11,287 bases of DNA from the NCBI GenBank assembly GCA_018882625.1, contig VERO01000054.1:1-11287 (forward strand). Reading direction: 5' to 3'. Positions 1 to 6,586 of this stretch are shown piece by piece. Position numbers and translations under genes: made by a program. Position 1 is the stretch's first letter; the number at the start of each line of letters is the position of its first letter. A model generated the notes under the pieces. It was not told where the DNA came from. It did no database searches and worked only from the letters and a program-made list of their open reading frames with translations. The stretch comes from Phycisphaerales bacterium. GTDB lineage: Bacteria > Planctomycetota > Phycisphaerae > Phycisphaerales > SM1A02.

Positions 1-144
1 GGTCCCGTGGTCGCGTGGATGGTCGTGCTCGCGCCCGGAGCGGCGGCATGGATCGCCGCATCCCTGGCACGATCGGTCCAGTTGGGATTGGCGGCCGGCG
101 TGGGGGTTGTTGCGGCCGCCCTCATGTGGGCGATTGCCGCATAG
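1..144 (+). CDS. C-terminal fragment of a membrane protein, function unknown
   Basis: The frame is open from the left edge of the window and closes at a TAG at 142-144, leaving 47 residues. Almost all of them are hydrophobic or small (Ala, Val, Gly, Leu, Trp), with one short polar break (SLARSVQ) in the middle. This looks like two closely spaced membrane helices at the C-terminus of an integral membrane protein whose start lies outside the window. No motif identifies the family. It converges on folE with a 44-bp gap. The call as a real gene rests on composition and on the clean fit with the neighbouring stop, so confidence is moderate. Confidence 0.55.
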   Translation, partial: GPVVAWMVVLAPGAAAWIAASLARSVQLGLAAGVGVVAAALMWAIAA

Positions 145-188
145 CCGGCAAGGTGCACCCGGGCGGAGTGGAGGCCTCGGGAGCGGAC

Positions 189-785
189 TCAGTCGTTGCG
201 GCCGATCGCAATCAGCCTCAGGAACTCCTCGCGTGTCGCGAGGTTCTCGAGGAACACGCCCGTGAGCCGGCTGGTCGTGGTCCAGGCGCGCGGCTGGTGC
301 ACACCGCGGTAGCACATGCAGAAGTGGCGAGCCTGGATGACAACGGCCACGCCCAGCGGCTGCAGGTGCTCCTGTATCGCATTGGCGATCTGCGCCGTGA
401 GCTTCTCCTGCACCTGGAGGCGCTTGGAGTAGATCTCCACCACCTTGGCGAGCTTCGAGAGGCCCACGACCTTGCCGTCCGGGATGTAGGCCACGTGGGC
501 CTTGCCCACGAAGGGCACCATGTGGTGTTCGCAGTGGCTCTGCAGGTCGATGTCCGTCAGGAGCACCATCTGGTCGTACCCGTCGACCTCCTTGAAGGTC
601 CTCCCGAGGCTCTCCGCAGGGTCCATCGAGTACCCGCGAAAGTGCTCATGCATCGCCTTCACCACACGCTTGGGGGTGTCGAGCAGGCCCTCGCGGTCTG
701 GATCCTCGCCGATAAAGCTCAGCAGGGCGCGCACGTGGGCCATCGCCGCCTTCATCGCCTCGGGATTCTGCTCGGGACTCTGCAT
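189..785 (-). CDS. folE: GTP cyclohydrolase I (type IA)
   Basis: 198 aa. FolE converts GTP to 7,8-dihydroneopterin triphosphate and formate, the first step of tetrahydrofolate synthesis and the entry to other pterins and 7-deazapurines. It is a cytosolic zinc enzyme. The conserved core is intact: zinc ligands Cys85 and His88 in the HCEHH motif and Cys156 in HFCMCYRGV, with the same 71-residue spacing as Cys110 and Cys181 in E. coli. Glu86, His87 and His154 match known active-site residues. The DREGLLDTPKRV motif near residue 30 and the C-terminal TTTSRLTG segment are also typical. The frame stays open upstream to 1523, antisense to the next gene, but homology begins only after the ATG at 785. 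That ATG has a TATGCT box 9 nt before it and no Shine-Dalgarno sequence. The gene is divergent from the AsmA-like gene. Confidence 0.97.
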   Translation of the reverse strand: MQSPEQNPEAMKAAMAHVRALLSFIGEDPDREGLLDTPKRVVKAMHEHFRGYSMDPAESLGRTFKEVDGYDQMVLLTDIDLQSHCEHHMVPFVGKAHVAYIPDGKVVGLSKLAKVVEIYSKRLQVQEKLTAQIANAIQEHLQPLGVAVVIQARHFCMCYRGVHQPRAWTTTSRLTGVFLENLATREEFLRLIAIGRND

Positions 786-794
786 GGACGGGCG

Positions 795-800
795 AGCATA
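795..800 (-). promoter_or_regulatory. Candidate -10 box of folE (leaderless start)
   Basis: The minus strand reads TATGCT, ending 9 nt before the folE ATG at 785. No purine-rich ribosome-binding site lies between them. No good -35 hexamer is visible at 15-18 bp. The spacing fits an mRNA that starts at or a few bases before the ATG. Confidence 0.5.
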
Positions 801-804
801 CGCT
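799..804 (+). promoter_or_regulatory. Candidate -10 box of the AsmA-like gene
   Basis: The plus strand reads TACGCT. It overlaps the folE -10 box by two bases on the other strand. It would give a leader of about 80 nt before the ATG at 892, consistent with that gene having a Shine-Dalgarno sequence. This is the most AT-rich spot in the 106-bp divergent gap. Confidence 0.35.
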
Positions 805-880
805 ATGTCCCCCGTCAGGGCATCGCGAGGCGCCACTCCGGCAGCCTCGGTTGCCACCGGAACGTACGGCGCGCGCGCCG

Positions 881-885
881 AGGAG
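881..885 (+). promoter_or_regulatory. Ribosome binding site fixing the AsmA-like start
   Basis: AGGAG lies 6 nt before the ATG at 892. It decides the start, because the same frame is open back to 502 through folE. It is the only clear Shine-Dalgarno sequence in the window. Its first three bases (AGG) can pair with CCT inside an inverted repeat, CCTCGG at 845-850 with CCGAGG at 878-883, and it directly follows a 14-bp all-G/C palindrome at 867-880. Confidence 0.75.
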
Positions 886-891
886 CACACC

Positions 892-1815
892 ATGTCCACT
901 GAGGCAGCTGTCAAGGGTCGCCGGTCGCTCGTCACCATTGGGGTCGGTTCCCTCATCGTGATTGCCGCACTGGTGCTCGCGGTCGTGCTGTCGGTCGACT
1001 TCGCGGCGGCACGCGTGATCGGTTCGCAGGGAACATCCGTGCTCGGCACGAAGACTTCCGTCGGCGGCGCGCACATCGCGCTCCTTGGAGGCACGAGCAG
1101 CGTGAGCGGCTTGCGCGTGGCGCAGCCCGCCGGATTCGGCGAGGGTGACATGCTGGCGCTCGACCGCACATCGGTCACGGTGCGTCTGCCCGCACTCCTG
1201 GGTGAGCGGGTCGAGATCGACGAGGTCTCGCTCACGGGCCTCAAGGTCGCGCTTGTGGGCAAGGACGGCACTCTCAACCTCCAGAAGGTGGCGGAGAACG
1301 TGCAGAAGTCGATGGCCGGCACGGGCGCGAAGCCCGCGCCCAAGGACGAGAAGGCGGGCACCGAGGTGCTCATCCGCAGGCTTGTCGTCAGCGACATCGA
1401 CGTGACGGCCACCGGGATGGGCATGACGGTCACGGGCAATCCGGTGAAGGTGCGGATCCCCAACATCACGCTCGAGAACGTGAGCAGCGCCAATGCGGAG
1501 GACTCCATCACCTCCGAGATCACGAGTCAGGTGCTTCAGTCCGTGGTCGCGGGCGTGCTCAAGTCCAATGTGGAGGGGCTGAGCGATACGGCGCTCGCGG
1601 GGCTGAACTCAGCTGGCGGCACGCTCAACGCGGCGATCGAGCAGTTCAGCGAGACCGCGAAGGTGGCCGCCGCGAAGCTATCCGAGGGACTCAAGGGAGC
1701 CACGAAGGGTCTCGAAGGCGCCGGCGAGAAGGCCACCAAGGGCGTCGGTGAGCTCGGCAAGGACTTGAAGGGCATCCTCGGCGGCAAGAACGGGCCGGCA
1801 GGATCGTCCAACTGA
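892..1815 (+). CDS. AsmA-like protein with one N-terminal membrane anchor
   Basis: 307 aa. Residues about 12-34 form one strongly hydrophobic helix after a short basic start (KGRR), so the body should lie outside the cytoplasmic membrane. Residues about 50-115 and 155-205 are strand-rich, with alternating hydrophobic residues and phrases such as SVSGLRVAQPAGF and RVEIDEVSLTGLKVAL. These resemble the beta-structured domain of AsmA/DUF748-type envelope proteins, though the match is by style rather than by a fixed motif. A Lys/Pro-rich linker (about 140-155) separates the two parts. The last 50 residues change to Ala, Gly, Lys and Glu with three 11-residue repeats (262-294), probably an amphipathic helix. 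A role in the envelope or with lipids is inference. A good AGGAG ribosome site sets the start. Confidence 0.6.
   Translation: MSTEAAVKGRRSLVTIGVGSLIVIAALVLAVVLSVDFAAARVIGSQGTSVLGTKTSVGGAHIALLGGTSSVSGLRVAQPAGFGEGDMLALDRTSVTVRLPALLGERVEIDEVSLTGLKVALVGKDGTLNLQKVAENVQKSMAGTGAKPAPKDEKAGTEVLIRRLVVSDIDVTATGMGMTVTGNPVKVRIPNITLENVSSANAEDSITSEITSQVLQSVVAGVLKSNVEGLSDTALAGLNSAGGTLNAAIEQFSETAKVAAAKLSEGLKGATKGLEGAGEKATKGVGELGKDLKGILGGKNGPAGSSN
1675..1773 (+). repeat. Three 33-bp units coding for 11-residue repeats
   Basis: Units at 1675-1707, 1708-1740 and 1741-1773 encode KLSEGLKGATK, GLEGAGEKATK and GVGELGKDLKG. Glycine, glutamate and lysine recur at similar positions. The DNA has diverged more than the protein pattern. 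An 11-residue period is typical of amphipathic helices in LEA-like and apolipoprotein-like proteins that lie on membranes. Confidence 0.5.
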
Positions 1816-1836
1816 CGGGGCGCCGCACGCGCCCGT
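1815..1836. terminator. Hairpin between convergent genes, possible two-way terminator
   Basis: ACGGGGCGC at 1815-1823 pairs with GCGCCCGT at 1829-1836 around a 5-nt loop, with one bulged G. It lies between the stop of the AsmA-like gene and the stop of the peptidase gene, where both transcripts should end. There is no T-run on either side, so it is not a classical intrinsic terminator. Confidence 0.4.
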
Positions 1837-1856
1837 ATGCGATTCGCGTCGGTGGC

Positions 1857-4070
1857 CTACCGCGCACGCCGGCGAGGCGCGCTCGCCTGTCCGAACCAGT
1901 GCGCCCACCACGCCAGGTACTCGTGCAGCCTGTGCAGCCGCAGGTCGGGTGGACCCATGCGGCTGAGGCCGTGGCTGGCCTCTGACGGGTAGCGCACGAA
2001 CCTGCACGGTACGCCTTGCGTCACGAGCGCGGCGTGCACCTGCTCGCCTTGCTCGATGTTGCAGCGCAGGTCTCCCGCGCTATGGATGATGAGCATCGGC
2101 GTGCGTACGCCCTTCATGTGGGCAATGGGCGACGCGCGCCAGAGTTCCTCGGAGCGATGCCACGGCATGCCGCGCCAGTACTCGCCGGGGACCTCGGGAT
2201 AGTCGCTATTGCCGGCGTGGCTGATCAGGTTCGAGACGCAGCGGTCGGTGACCGCCGCACGGAAGCGCCTGTCGTGCGCGACCGCCCAGTTGGTCATGTA
2301 TCCGCCGTACGACCCGCCCATGATGCCCATGCGGGTGCGGTCCGTGCTCGGGTCGCGCTGCATCGCGTCGGCGACCGCCTTGACGTCGGTCCAGTCCTTG
2401 GTGCCCCACGCACCACGGATCGCGGCGCAGTGCGCACGCCCGTAGCCCTTCGATCCGCGCGGATTCGGGTACCAGACGGAGTGGCCTGCCGCGGCCATGA
2501 CCTGCAGCTCGTGGAAGAAGACGTTGCCGTACTGCGCGTGCGGGCCGCCATGGATCGAGAGGATTGCCGCATGGCGCTTGGGTGCGCGGGCCGCGACCGG
2601 CGGGCGCATCACCCAGCAGTGCACGGCGCTCCCGTCGCGCGTCCTGATCCACCGTTCCTCCGGCATCGAAAGGTCAAGCTCGTCGACCAGCGAGTCATTG
2701 AGCGTGGTGAGCGTGCGCACCGGGAACTCCACGCCCTCGATGGTGGCGACCGCGACCTCGGGCGGCTCGCACGGTGACGTGCGCACCACCGCCAGGCGCT
2801 GCCCGTCGCGCGAAAGGGCGTGTGCCGAGAACGAGTGCTCTGCACCCCTGGGGGTATGGAGCCTGACGCGCATCTCGCCGCGGCGCATCGCATGCCCGGT
2901 GAGCGCGGCATCCACGTCGACGCTGGCGATGTGGCCTGACCCGTTCCAGCCGATGCGCGCGAGCACGCTCCGGGCGTCGGGCATCCACACGAATGCAGGC
3001 GCGAATGATGCGTCCGTGGTGTCGCCGAGCGTGGCGGCCATCAGGCACACGTCAGTGCCCGCCGTGGCGCACTCGACGATGCCCGTGGTGAGATCGAGCG
3101 CCCAGAGCTCAAGGTTCTCAGGCGAGTAGAGGCCCTCATGCCCGCGGCGGCCTGCCCACGCGATGCGCGAACCGTCGGGACTCCATGCGACGGCCGTCTT
3201 GGGACCCTCGGGCAGCCCGCGCAGCTCGATGTCGCGCTCGACCTTCACCCCGCGCTCTCCGACGCCGAGGATCCTGAGCTCGCTCCGCGCCGGCTCGAGC
3301 AGCGCCTTGGGCGAACGGTTCGTGGAGATCACGATGGCGCCGCCGTCCGGAGACCAGTCGAAGCTGAAGGTGCCCATCGTGTCCTTGGCGTCGATCACGC
3401 CGACAGCGCCAGTGCGCAGGTCGATCAGGTGGAGGGCGTGCCGTGCGGCGCCGAAGTAGCCGTCCCCGTCGAGCCGGTACCACGGGTCCGCGATCTCCAT
3501 GGGCGGCGTCGAGCGGTGCTGCCGGGCGCGTGCCTTTGCGGCGTCGGCGGTGCGATCCGCCGGCGTTGCCCGGAACGAGAAGGCGATGCGCATGCCGTCC
3601 GGCGACCAGCGGATGTCTCCGAACTTGCCTGCCGGCACCTTGGTGAGTGCGCGCGCAGCGCCGGCCTGTCCCCGCGATCCGAGCCGCATGAGCATCAGCT
3701 GCGGATGCCCTGAGGTCCTGGCGCGAATGAACGCGATGGATGTGCCGTCGGGCGACCACCGCGGCGACGAGTCGCGCGGGCCTGGGGTCAGGTAGCGGGT
3801 GGACGCACGTGCGCCGGTGCCCACGATCGCGATCCGCGTGGCGTAGGTGGATGCAGTGTCGGTGCGGCGTACCGTGAAGAGCACGTGCGAGCCGTCTGGC
3901 GACATCTGCGCCTCGCCGGGCACGGCAATGCGGAGCAGGTCCTCAGGCGTGATGCAGCGGCCTCGGGGACCGCGGGCGGTGCGCGATGATGCGCGCATGG
4001 AGCGTGAGGCTGTTCGGCCAGCGCGCAGTGCGCGCGCGGACCCTGACGTGGACGTCGTGCGGCGGGGCAT
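1857..4070 (-). CDS. S9 family serine peptidase, acylaminoacyl-peptidase type
   Basis: 737 aa from the chosen start. The enzyme should cleave short peptides or release N-acylated amino acids. The N-terminal two-thirds is a beta-propeller with repeated (W)SPDG blade motifs, for example RWSPDGTSIAFI, RWSPDGMRIAFS, DWSPDGGAIVIS and AWSPDGSRIAWA. The C-terminal third is an alpha/beta hydrolase with a full catalytic triad: Ser587 in GGSYGGYMTNW, Asp667 in HSAGDLRC and His700 in SEASHGLSR. No signal peptide is visible, so it is probably cytosolic. The start at 4070 is preferred because a TACGAT box ends 6 nt before it. This adds an Arg/Ser-rich tail of about 40 residues before the conserved ITPEDLLRI. 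An ATG at 3998 would drop the first 24 residues of that tail but has neither a -10 box nor a ribosome site. It follows the symporter gene on the same strand with a 62-bp gap. Confidence 0.92.
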   Translation of the reverse strand: MPRRTTSTSGSARALRAGRTASRSMRASSRTARGPRGRCITPEDLLRIAVPGEAQMSPDGSHVLFTVRRTDTASTYATRIAIVGTGARASTRYLTPGPRDSSPRWSPDGTSIAFIRARTSGHPQLMLMRLGSRGQAGAARALTKVPAGKFGDIRWSPDGMRIAFSFRATPADRTADAAKARARQHRSTPPMEIADPWYRLDGDGYFGAARHALHLIDLRTGAVGVIDAKDTMGTFSFDWSPDGGAIVISTNRSPKALLEPARSELRILGVGERGVKVERDIELRGLPEGPKTAVAWSPDGSRIAWAGRRGHEGLYSPENLELWALDLTTGIVECATAGTDVCLMAATLGDTTDASFAPAFVWMPDARSVLARIGWNGSGHIASVDVDAALTGHAMRRGEMRVRLHTPRGAEHSFSAHALSRDGQRLAVVRTSPCEPPEVAVATIEGVEFPVRTLTTLNDSLVDELDLSMPEERWIRTRDGSAVHCWVMRPPVAARAPKRHAAILSIHGGPHAQYGNVFFHELQVMAAAGHSVWYPNPRGSKGYGRAHCAAIRGAWGTKDWTDVKAVADAMQRDPSTDRTRMGIMGGSYGGYMTNWAVAHDRRFRAAVTDRCVSNLISHAGNSDYPEVPGEYWRGMPWHRSEELWRASPIAHMKGVRTPMLIIHSAGDLRCNIEQGEQVHAALVTQGVPCRFVRYPSEASHGLSRMGPPDLRLHRLHEYLAWWAHWFGQASAPRRRAR

Positions 4071-4105
4071 CCCGCGATCGTAGATGCGTGCCGCGAATCG
4101 CGGGA
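4070..4105. repeat. 9-bp perfect inverted repeat across the peptidase promoter
   Basis: TCCCGCGAT at 4070-4078 is repeated inverted as ATCGCGGGA at 4097-4105, with 18 bp between. The left arm touches the first base of the peptidase start codon and runs into its -10 box. It could be an operator for a dimeric repressor, or a weak hairpin ending the symporter transcript. There is no T-run to favour the second reading. Confidence 0.4.
4077..4082 (-). promoter_or_regulatory. Candidate -10 box of the S9 peptidase gene (leaderless start)
   Basis: The minus strand reads TACGAT, 6 nt before the ATG at 4070. The same hexamer occurs 7 nt before the TlpA-like gene. If real, the peptidase gene has its own promoter in the short gap after the symporter gene and need not depend on read-through. 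Confidence 0.5.
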
Positions 4106-4132
4106 CTGCGGGAATGCCCGAACGCACGCGCG

Positions 4133-5431
4133 TCAGGCCGTGCGTCGCTCGCCCGACTCGACGTACACCGCAGCCACGACGTCGCCCATCACGTTGACGA
4201 CCGTGCGGCCCATGTCGAGGATCCTGTCAACGCCGAGGATGATGGCCAGGCCAGCGGGAGGCACGCCCACCTGCGCCATGACCAGCATGAGCAGCGGCAG
4301 CGATCCGCCTGGGATTCCCGCAGCGCCCACCGACGTCACGACGCACAGGAGCACCACGAGGAACTGCTGCGCGAGCGTGAGCTCAATGCCGAAGATCTGC
4401 GCCACGAAGAGCACGACGCATCCCTCGAAGAGCGCCGTGCCGTTCATGTTGATGGTGGCGCCGAGCGGAAGCACGAAGCCCGCGACAGCCGGCCGGATGC
4501 CGAGGTCGCGCTCGGCAGTGCGGATGGTCGTGGGGAGGGTGGCGCTGCTCGAGCTGGTCGAGAACGCGGTCACCATGAGCGGTATGCATGACTTCAGCGT
4601 CGCGAACCCGCCGCGACCCGTCAGCGCACGGATGAGCGCGGGGTACAGGATCAGCATCTGGATCAGGTAGCACCCGATCACGACCCCCACGTACATCGCC
4701 AGCTTCCCGAGCAGCTGCAGTCCGAATCGCTCGACGACGACGAAGATCAGGCAGAAGACGGCGATGGGTGCCAGCCTCATCGCAAGCCCCACGATCGCGA
4801 TCATGGCATCGGCCACGATCTCGAGTGCGGATGCCGCGCGCTCGCGTCGGTCCGGCGCCATCGCCGAGAGCCCGAACCCCGTGAGGAGCGCCAGCACGAT
4901 GAGGGGAAGCATCTGCAGCTGAGTGACGGCGCCCAGGATGTTGCGCGGCAGCACCGCATCGAGGATCTGCGTGATGCGGACGCGCAGCGTCACAGGCTCG
5001 GCCGCCTGCGATGCCGTCTCGATGCGGGCCACATCGCCCGAGAACGCGGACATCAGCTCGTCGCGCACAGCAGGGTCGAATCCCTCGCCGGGCCCGATCA
5101 TGCGCATGGCCGTCACACCGAGCACCGCGGAGAGGCACATCGTCACCGCGAAGCAGCCGAAGGTGCGCATCCCCATCCGGCCGAGCGCGGCCGGGCTCGC
5201 GATGCGCGCCACACCTGCGGCGATCGACGCGAACACCAGCGGCACCACCACGATGAAGAGCAGCCTGAGGAAGATCTGGCCGGCCGGATAGGCCACGGCG
5301 TCCGTCAGGCCATCAAGGATGCCGACAGCATCGGGAACGCGCGTGCGGAGCTCATGCGCGCCAAGCCCAGCGAGCGTGCCACCCACGAGCCCGACCATGA
5401 TCGCCCTGTGGTGTCCGGGCGCTGACGCCAT
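4133..5431 (-). CDS. Dicarboxylate/acidic amino acid:cation symporter (DAACS family)
   Basis: 432 aa, the normal length for the family (GltPh, GltP, DctA, EAATs). It imports glutamate, aspartate or C4-dicarboxylates with Na+ or H+ across the inner membrane. Several hydrophobic segments surround the two re-entrant hairpins: the serine-rich HP1 (AFSTSSSSATLP, 289-300) and HP2 (AAGIPGGSLP, 370-379). The last core helix carries DRILDMGRTVVNVMGD (402-417), so Asp402, Asp406, Arg409, Asn413 and Asp417 match GltPh Asp390, Asp394, Arg397, Asn401 and Asp405. The arginine that holds the substrate side-chain carboxylate is kept, which argues for an acidic substrate rather than a neutral amino acid. The NMDGT motif reads NMNGT (Asn330). 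The ATG at 5431 has TAGCCT 6 nt upstream. It is divergent from the ureohydrolase gene. Confidence 0.93.
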   Translation of the reverse strand: MASAPGHHRAIMVGLVGGTLAGLGAHELRTRVPDAVGILDGLTDAVAYPAGQIFLRLLFIVVVPLVFASIAAGVARIASPAALGRMGMRTFGCFAVTMCLSAVLGVTAMRMIGPGEGFDPAVRDELMSAFSGDVARIETASQAAEPVTLRVRITQILDAVLPRNILGAVTQLQMLPLIVLALLTGFGLSAMAPDRRERAASALEIVADAMIAIVGLAMRLAPIAVFCLIFVVVERFGLQLLGKLAMYVGVVIGCYLIQMLILYPALIRALTGRGGFATLKSCIPLMVTAFSTSSSSATLPTTIRTAERDLGIRPAVAGFVLPLGATINMNGTALFEGCVVLFVAQIFGIELTLAQQFLVVLLCVVTSVGAAGIPGGSLPLLMLVMAQVGVPPAGLAIILGVDRILDMGRTVVNVMGDVVAAVYVESGERRTA

Positions 5432-5437
5432 GGTTGG

Positions 5438-5443
5438 AGGCTA
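5438..5443 (-). promoter_or_regulatory. Candidate -10 box of the symporter gene (leaderless start)
   Basis: The minus strand reads TAGCCT, followed by 6 nt and then the ATG at 5431. No Shine-Dalgarno sequence fits between them. Confidence 0.45.
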
Positions 5444-5448
5444 GCGAT

Positions 5449-5481
5449 CCGTCCCCGTGCCTGCCGCCGGCGCAGGGACGG
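5449..5481. repeat. Nested inverted repeats in the divergent symporter/ureohydrolase gap
   Basis: CCGTCCC at 5449-5455 is inverted as GGGACGG at 5475-5481. Inside lies a second near-palindrome, 5461-5475, with the perfect core CGCCGGCG at 5465-5472 and one extra C. The block covers the places where the -35 regions of both divergent promoters should be, so a shared operator is a reasonable guess. G/C-rich DNA makes such matches more likely by chance. Confidence 0.4.
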
Positions 5482-5494
5482 GAGCGCGTGCGCG

Positions 5495-5500
5495 TACATT
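5495..5500 (+). promoter_or_regulatory. Candidate -10 box of the ureohydrolase-kinase operon (leaderless start)
   Basis: The plus strand reads TACATT, 7 nt before the ATG at 5508. The intervening bases (CCCGCGC) cannot serve as a ribosome site. It stands out as AT-rich in G/C-rich surroundings. Confidence 0.5.
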
Positions 5501-5507
5501 CCCGCGC

Positions 5508-6584
5508 ATGCCATGGCTTCGGTCCCTCTCGGAAGGCGACCTGCGCGCGATGACCTCCGGCCGGGCCGGCGAGACTCGGCTCGGTGAGGTGCTGCGGACG
5601 TGCGACGGCAGGGGACGCCTCCCGCCGGGCACGCGGATCGCCGTGCTCGGCGTCCCGGAGGATGTGGGCGTCCGCGCCAACCTCGGTCGGCCTGGCACAC
5701 GTCGCATGTGGCGTGAGGCGCTTCGCGCCCTGGCGCACATGCAGGCCAACGCCACGATCGATGCGTCGCGGATTGCGGTGATGGGCGCCGTGGACGTGCG
5801 CGACATCCAGTGCCGAGGCAAGGCTGCGGACCGCGCGCTCGCCGCCGCTCGCGGTGAGGCGTCGGCCGGTGGCCGCCGCGCCGCGCGCGCTGCAGAGTCG
5901 GCGGCCGCGTCGCTGGCGCAGCTGCGGGAGCTGTGCGCGGAGGTCGATGGCCGGGTCGAGTCCGTCATCGGCGAGGTCCGTGACGCAGGTGCGGTGCCCA
6001 TCGTGGTCGGGGGAGGCCACAACAATGCGCTCGGCATCATCTCCGGATGCGCGAAGTCGGCCGGGCGCGCCATGGGCTGCGTCAACGTGGACCTGCATGG
6101 GGACCTGCGTGCGATGGAGGGGCGCCACTCGGGCAACCCCTTCACCTATGCGCTGCACGGCGGCCTGCTCGAGCGCTACGCCGTGATCGGGCTGCAGGAG
6201 TGCACCGCGAACGGGGCGGTGCTCGATGCGCTGCGCGACCCGCGCATGCGCGCGCTCACGCTCGATGCGATCGTGCGCGGCGAGACCGACCTGGCGGGGA
6301 GCATCGATGCCGCGGTGACGCATGTGGGAGGAGGCCCCGCGACCATTGAGCTCGACATCGACTGCGTGTCGGGAGCGCCCGCGAGCGCGACTGCGGCGAG
6401 CGGGCTCTCGCCGCGCGAGCTGCGCATGTGCGCCGCGAGGCTTGCGCGCGAGCTCGATGTGCATGCGGCCCACATCGCCGAGGGTGCCCCTGCGCTGGGC
6501 ACGTGGCCGGAGGGGATGCTGGCCAAGCTCGTCGCCGAGCTCATCTGCGACATCGCCAAGGGCGTATGCGCCCGTCATGCGTGA
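5508..6584 (+). CDS. Arginase-superfamily ureohydrolase, formimidoylglutamase-like
   Basis: 358 aa. Ureohydrolases use two Mn ions to hydrolyse guanidino or formimino groups. All six metal ligands are present: His171 (GGGHNNALG), Asp195, His197 and Asp199 (NVDLHGDLR), and Asp283 and Asp285 (ELDIDCVSG). Glu325 in IAEGAPAL fits the conserved late glutamate. GGGHNN together with EGRHSGNPFTYAL (204-216) resembles, from memory, the proteins annotated formimidoylglutamase in Bacteroidota and relatives, rather than arginase or agmatinase, whose motif is GGDHS. Such an enzyme would turn formimino-glutamate into glutamate and formamide. Residues about 105-150 are an Ala/Arg-rich helical insertion before the metal site. 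No other hut (histidine degradation) gene is nearby, so the substrate is unproven. The kinase gene follows with a TGATG overlap. Confidence 0.82.
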   Translation: MPWLRSLSEGDLRAMTSGRAGETRLGEVLRTCDGRGRLPPGTRIAVLGVPEDVGVRANLGRPGTRRMWREALRALAHMQANATIDASRIAVMGAVDVRDIQCRGKAADRALAAARGEASAGGRRAARAAESAAASLAQLRELCAEVDGRVESVIGEVRDAGAVPIVVGGGHNNALGIISGCAKSAGRAMGCVNVDLHGDLRAMEGRHSGNPFTYALHGGLLERYAVIGLQECTANGAVLDALRDPRMRALTLDAIVRGETDLAGSIDAAVTHVGGGPATIELDIDCVSGAPASATAASGLSPRELRMCAARLARELDVHAAHIAEGAPALGTWPEGMLAKLVAELICDIAKGVCARHA

Positions 6585-6586
6585 TG
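6582..6586 (+). promoter_or_regulatory. TGATG stop-start overlap (translational coupling)
   Basis: The ureohydrolase stop TGA and the kinase start ATG share bases in TGATG. No Shine-Dalgarno sequence precedes it. A small GC stem (GGGCG 6560-6564 with CGCCC 6569-6573, loop TATG) sits 8 nt upstream. The kinase is probably translated by ribosomes finishing the first gene. Confidence 0.7.

Noticed and set aside
145..188. Possible terminator between the first fragment and folE
   Set aside because: Only short G/C matches such as GAGGCCTC are present, with no loop of workable size and no T-run.
502..891. Upstream in-frame ATGs for the AsmA-like gene
   Set aside because: They lie inside folE on the other strand. 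The ATG at 892 has AGGAG at the right distance and is followed by the basic residues and membrane helix expected of an N-terminus.
786..1523. Open upstream extension of the folE frame on the minus strand
   Set aside because: It is antisense to the AsmA-like gene, is rich in Ser, Thr and Pro as expected of a shadow frame in G/C-rich DNA, and FolE homology starts only at 785.
1829..1841. GCGCCCGTATGCG resembles GCGCCCGTCATGCG at 6568-6581
   Set aside because: Two short G/C-rich matches, one intergenic and one coding, differ by an inserted base and can be expected by chance.
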